Shown here: piece after piece, positions 27,178 to 34,516 of the stretch
How the letters are laid out: every line of letters starts with the position of its first letter
Numbering within the stretch: the first letter of the stretch is position 1
The notes under the pieces: model-generated
Told to the model about the DNA's origin: nothing
Database searches by the model: none
The model's input: the letters and a program-made list of their open reading frames with translations, nothing else
Source: an uncultured Prevotellaceae bacterium
GTDB taxonomy: Bacteria; Bacteroidota; Bacteroidia; Bacteroidales; Bacteroidaceae
Assembly: GCA_902781315.1 (NCBI GenBank)
Contig: CACZIT010000033.1
Coordinates: 1 to 52,725, forward strand
Direction of reading: 5' to 3'
Length of the DNA: 52,725 bases
Made by a program: the position numbers and the translations under genes

Positions 27178-27318
27178 GAAACTCGTTTCTTTTTTTTGCC
27201 GAGATGCAGGACTCGAACTCGTTTCGCTTGCGTTTTGAGCAAGAACTTCGCGACTTTGTCGCAAAGTTACAAATTTTCGACGCCAATTCCAAATTTTGCG
27301 GAGGTAATTTATAAGGTA

Positions 27319-27672
27319 TTAATCCCAACCCTCCTCATCGTTGTTTTCCATGTAGCGGCTCATGCCGTTGTCGTCCATGTCGTCCTCGGAGGCTGGGTCG
27401 AAGCCGCGCATGTTGTCGGGTTCGGTGGTGGTCATCTTCTCCGGACGGATAGGAGCACTTGACGCAGGAGCAGAATAATTGTTTTCGCTCTGTACTTCCT
27501 TAATAACTTCGGAACTATCCGCCGTGCCCTCATCCTTTTGGGTAAAAGAGGCAGGGTATTCCTTCTCATCGGCCATAGGAGAGTGCCTACCCTTGCCGTT
27601 GCAACTCGACAGGACGGTAACCGTAAGGCCGAAACAACTAAGTATTATCACAACTCTACTCCGGTACTGCAT
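27319..27672 (-). CDS. Small lipoprotein, copy 2
   Basis: 117 residues with lipobox TVLSSC. It differs from copy 1 only by R for G shortly after the lipid Cys (NGKGR) and S for A in NYSAPAS. The frame extends upstream to 27702, but the start at 27672 matches copy 1 and follows its own promoter. Function unknown. It sits between the GH2/SGNH pair and the defence-like operon. Confidence 0.7.
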   Translation of the reverse strand: MQYRSRVVIILSCFGLTVTVLSSCNGKGRHSPMADEKEYPASFTQKDEGTADSSEVIKEVQSENNYSAPASSAPIRPEKMTTTEPDNMRGFDPASEDDMDDNGMSRYMENNDEEGWD

Positions 27673-27699
27673 AAAAGCTCTATTTCTAATTATCCATTG

Positions 27700-27731
27700 C
27701 AAAAATACGAACTATTTCTGTAAGCGGCAAA
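27700..27731 (-). promoter_or_regulatory. Promoter of lipoprotein copy 2
   Basis: On the minus strand TTTG (27731-27728), 20 bases, then TATTTTTG (27707-27700). The -7 element differs from copy 1 by one base and the spacing is the same. Confidence 0.6.
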
Positions 27732-27809
27732 CTTTTCCTAACTGTTTTATCCCATCGGCTCCATCTGCGACTCACTTATAACCAAACTCCAACTCAATGG
27801 GTTCCTCCC

Positions 27810-29024
27810 CTATTTTACTACTTCCAGAATTGCTCCTAAATGATATTCAATGATGCCTTCAGAGAATTTCGTATCAACAACTTCTACCAAAGCACTTTCA
27901 CGGTCTTTGTGGTAGCCTACAAATAATCTTAAGGCATTGTATCTGCGGAGATAGCGCTTTCCATCCGCTTCATCGATGTAGGTGTATTTGTTGAGTGTAG
28001 TCTGTTTGATTTCCCGATACTCTATTTTCTTTCTTCCGGCAATGATTTCATCGAAGTATACTTTCTTTATATTCAGCGTCAGGACTTTCAAATCCTTTGT
28101 GTCGAAGGTAGACTGCTTTTTCATGATACGTTGTTCCAGACATTTCATATCGGGATTATATGTATAGCCTACAATCGAGCCATCCATAATCTTCTTGATA
28201 ATAACGTCCACCACATTTAGTGGAACAACAAACCACTCTTTCGGCTCGTGACTTAGTCCCTCGTCATTAATGACCGTCACATGAAACTGAACAGCCTGCA
28301 AGACCTGATGCACCAGATCTTCAAACTTCTGCGAGTGCAAGTTCACCACTTTGTATGTAGCTACGACTTCAACAGGTGCCATCAGGTAGGTCGGCTCATG
28401 TTCTGCATTGGCAATACGTTCCTCTACGCTATTGGTGGAGAATCCAATCTTATAGAGGTTCGGCTGACTGCTGATGGCAGGATTCTTTGAGAGCGAGCGG
28501 AGCACATAGATATAGCCGGTCACTTGGTCTTTCTCCGTCAAGTCTACATTCGTGAAGAACTTGCTGTCGCTTTCCGATTGAAGTTCAGTGACGGCATAGC
28601 CGTTGCCTACCACACTTTTACGGAGTGTTTGGAGCAGAATGTCCGACTCGGTGCCATTCTCATAAATGCATCGCGTCCTGCCATCGGGCAGAAAATTGCT
28701 GCTTTGATGTTTTTCACCAATAGCCTCCAGCAATAGCAGTTGCCCATCTACCACGTAGTAATGCCCGGCTTGTAGGTTGATGGTCTTGGAAATCTTCACC
28801 AGACTGCGCTTCCCCTGTTTCAAATCTAGATGCACCTGTTTGAACAACGGCAGGTAGTGCTCGAAATCCTCACAAAGTTTGCGTTGAGCAACGTAGTCAG
28901 CCTTGTTCTTGGCAACCATCGCCTTACGCATATCCGTTGGGATGTCGAACAATTCAGCTTCCTTTTCTGAAATGCTCAGTAGCGGATCGTCCAATATTTT
29001 TTCTAACTCCTTGTCTATGTCCAT
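27810..29024 (-). CDS. GIY-YIG nuclease-like protein with C-terminal ASCH domain
   Basis: A 404-residue cytoplasmic protein. Residues about 168-250 form a GIY-YIG domain of the T5orf172 kind: GYIYVL in place of GIY, LYKIGFS in place of YIG, and a later Glu (about E235 in KFEDLVHQ). Residues about 312-403 look like an ASCH domain (VLTLNIKKVYFDEIIAGRK). ASCH belongs to the PUA fold and is proposed to bind RNA or modified bases. The N-terminus (KELEKILDDPLL) resembles that of the 75-residue protein encoded three bases upstream. It is the last gene of a methyltransferase-helicase operon, where it is the best candidate for DNA cleavage; this is inferred. Base composition is more AT-rich than its CAZyme neighbours. 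Confidence 0.78.
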   Translation of the reverse strand: MDIDKELEKILDDPLLSISEKEAELFDIPTDMRKAMVAKNKADYVAQRKLCEDFEHYLPLFKQVHLDLKQGKRSLVKISKTINLQAGHYYVVDGQLLLLEAIGEKHQSSNFLPDGRTRCIYENGTESDILLQTLRKSVVGNGYAVTELQSESDSKFFTNVDLTEKDQVTGYIYVLRSLSKNPAISSQPNLYKIGFSTNSVEERIANAEHEPTYLMAPVEVVATYKVVNLHSQKFEDLVHQVLQAVQFHVTVINDEGLSHEPKEWFVVPLNVVDVIIKKIMDGSIVGYTYNPDMKCLEQRIMKKQSTFDTKDLKVLTLNIKKVYFDEIIAGRKKIEYREIKQTTLNKYTYIDEADGKRYLRRYNALRLFVGYHKDRESALVEVVDTKFSEGIIEYHLGAILEVVK

Positions 29025-29027
29025 ACC

Positions 29028-29255
29028 TTATTCCATCAAGTTTTTGTTTTTGAGGGCAGTCATTGCTGCCCACATCATTTTCTCCTTCAGATCGCCATTC
29101 CGCGCCGGTTCCCGCCCATAGCGTGCTATCCATGCCCTTACTTCTGCCAGTTTCTGGTTCATTCTGTCATCAGCCGTCGGGGCTGATGCCTTGGGGCGAA
29201 CGCCATCCAGCAGCGGGTCGTCAAACAAATCCAGTAACTCTTTTGGCCACTCCAT
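29028..29255 (-). CDS. Small protein of the defence-like operon
   Basis: A 75-residue soluble protein beginning MEWPKELLDLFDDPLLDG, with a helical remainder containing ARYGREPARNG. The N-terminal KEL...DDPLL motif is shared with the GIY-YIG protein three bases downstream. The region around GREP resembles the N-terminal part I would expect in related GIY-YIG proteins, so it may be a split-off or duplicated N-terminal domain that docks to the helicase. There is no stand-alone functional assignment. Confidence 0.6.
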   Translation of the reverse strand: MEWPKELLDLFDDPLLDGVRPKASAPTADDRMNQKLAEVRAWIARYGREPARNGDLKEKMMWAAMTALKNKNLME

Positions 29256-29258
29256 GAT

Positions 29259-29289
29259 AGTTCAAAGTTTAAAGTTTAAAGTTCAAAGT
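29259..29289 (-). repeat. AACTTTAAACTTT repeats at the helicase gene end
   Basis: The minus strand carries AACTTTAAACTTTAAACTTT. The helicase stop and its last residues (DFEL) lie in the first unit. The same word recurs between genes at 38592-38632 and 48234-48268. Confidence 0.65.
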
Positions 29290-31300
29290 CGAGACCAGCC
29301 ATTTTTCTTGCCTTCAGATTTCTTATCATCTGAAGGGCTGCAGCCATTTCCCTTACTTTCGGATTCGGGTCATCCGAGCTTGGCAACCGTCCGTCGTGTT
29401 CTTTCACATATTTCTTCAGCGGACCCTTAAAGATGGTGATGGCCTGCTCCAGTGTCAGGTTGAACTTTTGCTCGGCTATCGTGTCCTGAATAATCTTCAG
29501 CGTAGGTGCATCTACTGACTTCGACAGCACCTCGTAGGCCCTTTGGAAGGGATTGATCTGGTCGATGAGGTTGATGCTCAGCTTGTCGATGTTGATGAAG
29601 CGATTGGCAATCTTGATGAGGCGGTTGCCTTCGCTCTCCTGCTCATCGTCGCCACCCTGGCTCACGTCTATCGGTTCTCCCTTCTCGTTCACGACATCAT
29701 TTCCCTTAATCATGGTGTCGAGCAACACCCGTTGACGTACTTCTTCCACTTCGCCCTCCGACAAATCAGAATAGCGTTCCCGGATCACCTTGGGTATCAG
29801 GTTTTGGGTAATAGTTTCTGCTGTCGTAGAGCCGCTGATGGCCTTCACCACCATATCGTCTTGCAGGATAGCGGCTTTCAGATCGTCCAACTGCTCCTGC
29901 ACGATGAGTTTAGTCTTTTCGCTCGACAACGGCTTCAGTCCCTCTACAATCAGAGTCCTGAGTGGATTGCCTTTCACGCCATCGCTGTCATCATCATCCT
30001 TCACGGTCTTGAATCGCCAACTGGGAGCCATCACCTGCTCCATCAGCAGTGAGGCGGTAATGGCTTTCAGAAAATCGTTCACTGCTACCTTCACATCGCT
30101 CTGCTCAGCCTCAGGCATGGCTATCAGGTTGACAAACTTGGCAGTTTCTTTACCCTCACAGTCGCGGGTGCATCGGCCTATAATCTGAATCACTTCCGTC
30201 AGCGAGCCACGTACGCCCACCGTCAGGCACACCTCACACCACTGCCAGTCGAAACCCTCTTTGGCGGTGCCTAAGGCGATGATGATGTCCATATCCTCCT
30301 TACGCTTCATGCGTTGCAGGTAGCCCTGCACCATGTTGCGCTCCTTCATGTCGTCCTCCACCAGGTCGGCCACTTTCAGCAGTCGCCCGTCTTGGGTGCG
30401 GACGTGATAGATGCCTGTGTTATAGTCCTTATACACAAGGGTGCCTATCTTCTTCATAATCTCATCGGTCTCGGCATATTTGCCCAGGCCTGTCGATGCC
30501 CGTGCATTCACACTGGGTATATGGATAATGGTTTTCTTCGTCGTGTCCAGCACCTCTTGTATATGATCCAGATAGGAGCCATGATAGAAGTGGTAGCCCA
30601 GCACAAGGTTCTTCAGATAGCGGTAGCCATTCAGCTGCTGGTAATAATTATAGGTGACGGGATAGAAACGGGCCTCATCTTCCACACGGAGCACGGGTAT
30701 GCCGTCGCCTCGGAAATAGGATCCTGTCATGGCCACAATATGTCCCGTGGAGTTGTTCATCACGCGGCGCACCACGTCGCCCAGGTTCGAGTTGGCATCG
30801 GCCGAGGTATGGTGGAACTCATCTATCGCCAGCAGTGTGTCATTGAAGTCTTCGTCGGAAATCTCTTTCATTCCATTCCTCAACGTGGCGTGGGCACATA
30901 CCAATATCTGCGTCCTCGACTGGCGGAAGAATTCTATGAAGCGGCCCTTCTTGTCCTTCTCATTCTTCACATCCGTCAGGTTGAAGTAAGGAGCCACCTC
31001 CCAGTCGGCGAAGAATCCGTAAGGCTTCAGCCGTGTGTTCTGGAATGAGCGCCCGATGCTTTTCTCTGGCACGGCCACCACCACTCGCTTCATCCCTTGA
31101 TGCGCCAGTTTGTCGAGGGCAATAAACATCAGCGCCCTACTTTTTCCTGATGCCGGCGGAGCTTTGATGAGCAGAAACCGTTTGTTGCGGGCCTCGTATG
31201 CCTTGGCCTGCATCTCGCGCATGCCCAGTTCGTTGGTGGCACTTGCCTCACCCGTCTGTTGGTAGCGTATGTCTACGATGTTATTCGATTGTTGTTCCAT
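29276..31300 (-). CDS. DEAD/DEAH-type SF2 helicase of the defence-like operon
   Basis: A 674-residue protein with an SF2 helicase core: Walker A APPASGKSR (about residues 47-55), DExH box LAIDEFHHTS, and in the second RecA lobe ALGTAKEGFDWQWCEV and QIIGRCTRDCEG (motif VI). It has the look of restriction-type helicases that move along DNA. The C-terminal 250 residues are helical and unassigned. It lies 3 bases after the methyltransferase gene and 20 before the 75-residue gene, so all four genes form one transcript. Confidence 0.85.
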   Translation of the reverse strand: MEQQSNNIVDIRYQQTGEASATNELGMREMQAKAYEARNKRFLLIKAPPASGKSRALMFIALDKLAHQGMKRVVVAVPEKSIGRSFQNTRLKPYGFFADWEVAPYFNLTDVKNEKDKKGRFIEFFRQSRTQILVCAHATLRNGMKEISDEDFNDTLLAIDEFHHTSADANSNLGDVVRRVMNNSTGHIVAMTGSYFRGDGIPVLRVEDEARFYPVTYNYYQQLNGYRYLKNLVLGYHFYHGSYLDHIQEVLDTTKKTIIHIPSVNARASTGLGKYAETDEIMKKIGTLVYKDYNTGIYHVRTQDGRLLKVADLVEDDMKERNMVQGYLQRMKRKEDMDIIIALGTAKEGFDWQWCEVCLTVGVRGSLTEVIQIIGRCTRDCEGKETAKFVNLIAMPEAEQSDVKVAVNDFLKAITASLLMEQVMAPSWRFKTVKDDDDSDGVKGNPLRTLIVEGLKPLSSEKTKLIVQEQLDDLKAAILQDDMVVKAISGSTTAETITQNLIPKVIRERYSDLSEGEVEEVRQRVLLDTMIKGNDVVNEKGEPIDVSQGGDDEQESEGNRLIKIANRFINIDKLSINLIDQINPFQRAYEVLSKSVDAPTLKIIQDTIAEQKFNLTLEQAITIFKGPLKKYVKEHDGRLPSSDDPNPKVREMAAALQMIRNLKARKMAGLDFEL

Positions 31301-31303
31301 AAC

Positions 31304-34051
31304 TTATTTCTTATTAGCTGTCATCTTTTCATACAACTTAAACAGGCATTCCAGGCGGGCTTCGTCAGAGGCAAAGGGGTAGCCGGGGTAGCAACTCTCC
31401 ACGATGTCGTCCAGTCGGGCGTGAGCCTCACGCAAGTCCTGCGGCATCTTGTCTGGGTCGTACAAGTCGGCCAAGGTCTTGTCGGGATAGAACTCACGGG
31501 TCACTAATACCTCCTCGGCTGCCTGCTTGATTTCTTCTTTCTTCTCGGCAGAGATTTTGGGGAAGGGGAAGGTGTTGTAGCAGAGTTGAGCGGAATAGCG
31601 GTAACGAGTTTCAAGTTTGCCGCCAACGGTATCTACCCAAACCATGTGCATATGACTTGTGAGAAAGCCGAATAACGACATGTCGCTTGAACCAATAACC
31701 ATGCAACTATTTGCAGCAATGTTATTCCCATCTAAATATCCTATTGGGATATAAGTGCGGTTTTCTGATGAAGTACTTGGAATAAGAATGAATGGCATCC
31801 CCATTGGTTGAGTAATTTGAGCGAATAGATGTGGTATAGAGGCCAATTGTGGACGAGATGATTCCTCTCGTATAACTTTCAACTCTTCTATCCTCTTCTT
31901 AAAGTCTGGAATCATATTATATTCCTTCTCATCTTCCCCATATAGCCAAATGCACCAACGTTGTTTCCCATTAATAAAATCTTCAGCTCCTATTAAGCGT
32001 TTGATAAATTTTTCTGCATTAGGCTCTCTTCTAACTAATTCATTTTTTTCTTCTGTAGATAGAATCAGTTTTCCTCCATCTGCAGGCATATTACCAAAGT
32101 TCATCTGAGGATATCCTTGACAAATGGGGGTTGTTTCACTCTTTACAAAGACGGTTGGACTATCCATTAGCAAAGGAGAGATGTTTTCTGCTTCCTTGCA
32201 TTTGGTTTCTTCAAATAAAAGCCTCTTATTTACATTCTTTTCTACTGCGACTCCAACTATTACACAAGTAACACCTGCATTGTATTTGGCATTGTTTGAC
32301 CATTTAAAGGACTTATATGCGAAGTTAATAATAAGTCCATCTTTTAACACTCGTTTCCAAAGCAAAGCTACTTGCAGTCCTTGACAGATAGAATTAGTAG
32401 ATACAAAGGCATACTTAGCTCGCGTTCCTTTTATATATTTAGCACCTACCATGAACCAACAGGCTATATAATCAAGCTCACCAAAATCGGATTTGAAGAT
32501 AATCTCCATGTCTTTCTTTTGGTTCGCATCTTGTCTTCGGCTCCCCAAATACGGCGGATTGCCAAACACAAAGACCTCTTCCTCAGGTGTATGCGGGCAA
32601 ACCTCGTTCCAGTCTATTCGGCAGGCATTGCCACAGACTATCTGGGTGATGTTCTTCAGGGGCAGGGCTTTGGTGTTAACGCCGAAGTTCTCGTTGAGTT
32701 TCGTGTTCATCTGATGCTCGGCGAGCCAGAGGGAGAGCATGGCCACCTCATGGGGGAAGTCGAGCAACTCAATGCCATAAAACTGGTTGAGATTGATGAC
32801 GCTATTGTCGACAAACTGAATCTCGCCCTCTGGCGTACACTTACGTTGCAGCGAGAGAATATCCATTTCGAGGAATCGCAAGCTCTTGTAGGTGATGACG
32901 AGAAAGTTGCCGCTGCCGCAGGCTGGGTCGAAGAACTTCATGCGGCTCATGCGTCGGAGCAAGTCATCGCATTTCTTCTTAACAGATTTCAGGTCTTCGT
33001 AGAACTGCTTTTGAGAGAGTGCTCCTATGTTTTTCATCTGAAGTTTCTGCTCGTAGAATTCATTCAGTTTGTTGTACTCCCCTAGCAGGTCGTCCATGAA
33101 CAGCGGGTTGATTACCTTCATGATGTTGGGCACGCTGGTATAGTGCATGCCTTGGCTGGCACGTTCCTCGGGGTTCACCACCGCCTGAATCATCGAGCCG
33201 AAGATGTCGGGATTGATGTCCTTCCAGTCCAGTTCGCCGCACTCGATGATAATCCGACGTGCCTTCTGTCCCATCCGTGGTATCTGAATGTGCTTGGAAA
33301 AGAGACCGCCATTGACGTAGGGGAACTGCTTCACGATGCTGGGAATATGCTGTGGACGCAGCGAGAGGTCCATCACGTTGAACGACTCGTCCAGGTATTG
33401 AGAGAGGTCTGAGCCGTCGGGCTTCGTAAAGCGCTGGATGCTGTCGGTAAAAAGGTTGCCCTCGAAGATGCCCGTGTCTTCGGCAAAGAAGCAGAACAGC
33501 AAGCGGGTAATAAAAATGTTCAAGTCGTGCAGGTCGCTGTCAGAACGGAATTCGTTGTAGGCACGCAGCTCGTCGTGCAGCTTGGCTAACTTCTCGGCAG
33601 CCTTCACGTCGGCAGGACTCTCCTCTACGTAGTGAACGCGCTCCACATCCATCAGCGGGTAGAAAAAAGCAAAGTCGCAATAGACGCGCTCCAGCAGATT
33701 CTCGTAGGTATCCTTTTCGCGCAGGTCGTAGGCCAGCAGCGTCTGTCCGTCGCTGACGGCTATAATCTTTGGCGCAGCCTTCAGCACCTGAACGTCGTGT
33801 TTCAGGCGTTCAAGTTCCGCTGTCAGACCGATGGTTGAAGTGCCACGATAGCAGAACAGCCCCTTGATGAGCAGTCCGTCAAAGGTTTTGAGCACCCCCT
33901 TACCCTCCTTATAGCGCTGTATGTCGCGCTCACTCTTGCCAAAGGCATACAGTAACTGATAGCCGATGTCGTCGGCCCATAATGATGTACGTTTCAGTGA
34001 CTGCAAGCGATCTTCTATTTCCTTGTAGCCCAACTGAATTTTCTTTGCCAT
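31304..34051 (-). CDS. MmeI-like class I DNA adenine methyltransferase
   Basis: A 915-residue DNA methyltransferase. The AdoMet-binding motif DPACGSGNF is at about residue 374 and the catalytic motif NPPY (GNPPYLGSRR) at about 497, typical of N6-adenine methylation. The N-terminal region (about 1-250) corresponds to the MmeI N-domain, but I see no clear D...ExK nuclease centre, so cleavage may depend on the GIY-YIG partner. The part just after NPPY to about residue 800 is visibly AT-richer than the rest; it includes the target recognition region, which suggests exchange of specificity. The start is set at 34051 (MAKKIQLGYKEIEDR); the frame is open to 34132, inside a hairpin. Confidence 0.85.
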   Translation of the reverse strand: MAKKIQLGYKEIEDRLQSLKRTSLWADDIGYQLLYAFGKSERDIQRYKEGKGVLKTFDGLLIKGLFCYRGTSTIGLTAELERLKHDVQVLKAAPKIIAVSDGQTLLAYDLREKDTYENLLERVYCDFAFFYPLMDVERVHYVEESPADVKAAEKLAKLHDELRAYNEFRSDSDLHDLNIFITRLLFCFFAEDTGIFEGNLFTDSIQRFTKPDGSDLSQYLDESFNVMDLSLRPQHIPSIVKQFPYVNGGLFSKHIQIPRMGQKARRIIIECGELDWKDINPDIFGSMIQAVVNPEERASQGMHYTSVPNIMKVINPLFMDDLLGEYNKLNEFYEQKLQMKNIGALSQKQFYEDLKSVKKKCDDLLRRMSRMKFFDPACGSGNFLVITYKSLRFLEMDILSLQRKCTPEGEIQFVDNSVINLNQFYGIELLDFPHEVAMLSLWLAEHQMNTKLNENFGVNTKALPLKNITQIVCGNACRIDWNEVCPHTPEEEVFVFGNPPYLGSRRQDANQKKDMEIIFKSDFGELDYIACWFMVGAKYIKGTRAKYAFVSTNSICQGLQVALLWKRVLKDGLIINFAYKSFKWSNNAKYNAGVTCVIVGVAVEKNVNKRLLFEETKCKEAENISPLLMDSPTVFVKSETTPICQGYPQMNFGNMPADGGKLILSTEEKNELVRREPNAEKFIKRLIGAEDFINGKQRWCIWLYGEDEKEYNMIPDFKKRIEELKVIREESSRPQLASIPHLFAQITQPMGMPFILIPSTSSENRTYIPIGYLDGNNIAANSCMVIGSSDMSLFGFLTSHMHMVWVDTVGGKLETRYRYSAQLCYNTFPFPKISAEKKEEIKQAAEEVLVTREFYPDKTLADLYDPDKMPQDLREAHARLDDIVESCYPGYPFASDEARLECLFKLYEKMTANKK

Positions 34052-34090
34052 ACGCTTAACATTTCTGGCGCATTGCTTATCTTCGGAGGC

Positions 34091-34157
34091 AGGCAGTAGG
34101 GCACAAAGAAAGCACGGACGATCGTCATCCATGCTTCAAAGGCCCTGAGAACTGCCT
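34091..34157. promoter_or_regulatory. Long stepped hairpin in the defence operon leader
   Basis: On the plus strand GGCAGT, AGGGC, AAGCA and GGA on the left pair in order with TCC, TGCTT, GCCCT and ACTGCC on the right, around a GACGATCGTC core. The outer helix begins about 40 bases before the methyltransferase ATG. It could be an RNA structure that controls expression, or a symmetric binding site. It carries CGTCCGTGC (minus strand), which recurs in the hairpin at 34186-34201. Confidence 0.6.
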
Positions 34158-34185
34158 ACCAAACCAGATAAGTCACGCCCATGCT

Positions 34186-34201
34186 AAACGCACGGACGTT
34201 T
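34186..34201 (-). promoter_or_regulatory. Second small hairpin in the defence operon leader
   Basis: AAACG and CGTTT pair around TCCGTG on the minus strand. The nine bases CGTCCGTGC are shared with the larger hairpin at 34091-34157, about 80 bases closer to the gene. The remaining leader (34202-34385) shows no gene. Confidence 0.5.
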
Positions 34202-34389
34202 GCGACTTATTCTTTCGGTTTGGACTTTTCGAATTTCTCAGGTTCTTGAAGCAATTCCGAATAACAGCAAACGCTTGTTATATTTATTTCCTCGAAAGTC
34301 GCACAGCGGCTCTGCGCTCAGAGTCTGTCCATGGGGGAAAGGGTGCGGCGGGCCGCGATTCCCAATCATGTTGGAACTGTGTTCAGGTG

Positions 34390-34421
34390 CAAAGGTACAA
34401 ATAAGTAGGGAAAGCACCAAA
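34390..34421 (-). promoter_or_regulatory. Promoter for the defence-like operon
   Basis: On the minus strand TTTG (34421-34418), 20 bases, then TACCTTTG (34397-34390). The leader to the methyltransferase start at 34051 would be about 330 bases long, unusual for this window, and contains the two hairpins. Confidence 0.6.
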
Positions 34422-34454
34422 TTTTATTAGAGCAAAAAATGAAAATGCAACAAA

Positions 34455-34497
34455 CAAAAGGAACCACGGCAACCAAGTGTCGCCGTGGTTCCTTTTG
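34455..34497 (-). terminator. glnA terminator
   Basis: A perfect 16-base stem (CAAAAGGAACCACGGC with its complement at 34482-34497) around the loop AACCAAGTGTC, followed on the minus strand by a T-rich run. It lies 20 bases beyond the glnA stop. Its core and loop are identical to the hairpin at 21781-21819. Confidence 0.85.
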
Positions 34498-34516
34498 TTA
34501 TCATGTCGCCTTGTCC

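Larger units (their letters stand above)
27318..27764 (-). repeat. Duplicated lipoprotein segment, copy 2
   Basis: Direct-repeat partner of 21311-21757. It covers the gene and its promoter and ends at the same bases (GGCTCCATC at the promoter side). Confidence 0.88.

Noticed and set aside
27199-27221. tRNA 3' fragment (GAGTTCGAGTCC on the minus strand)
   Set aside because: Only a T-arm-like stretch; no acceptor partner, no anticodon arm. It is part of a local imperfect repeat.
34052-34132. Upstream start of the methyltransferase
   Set aside because: The ATG lies in the loop side of a long hairpin; MAKKIQLGYKEIEDR at 34051 matches the family start.
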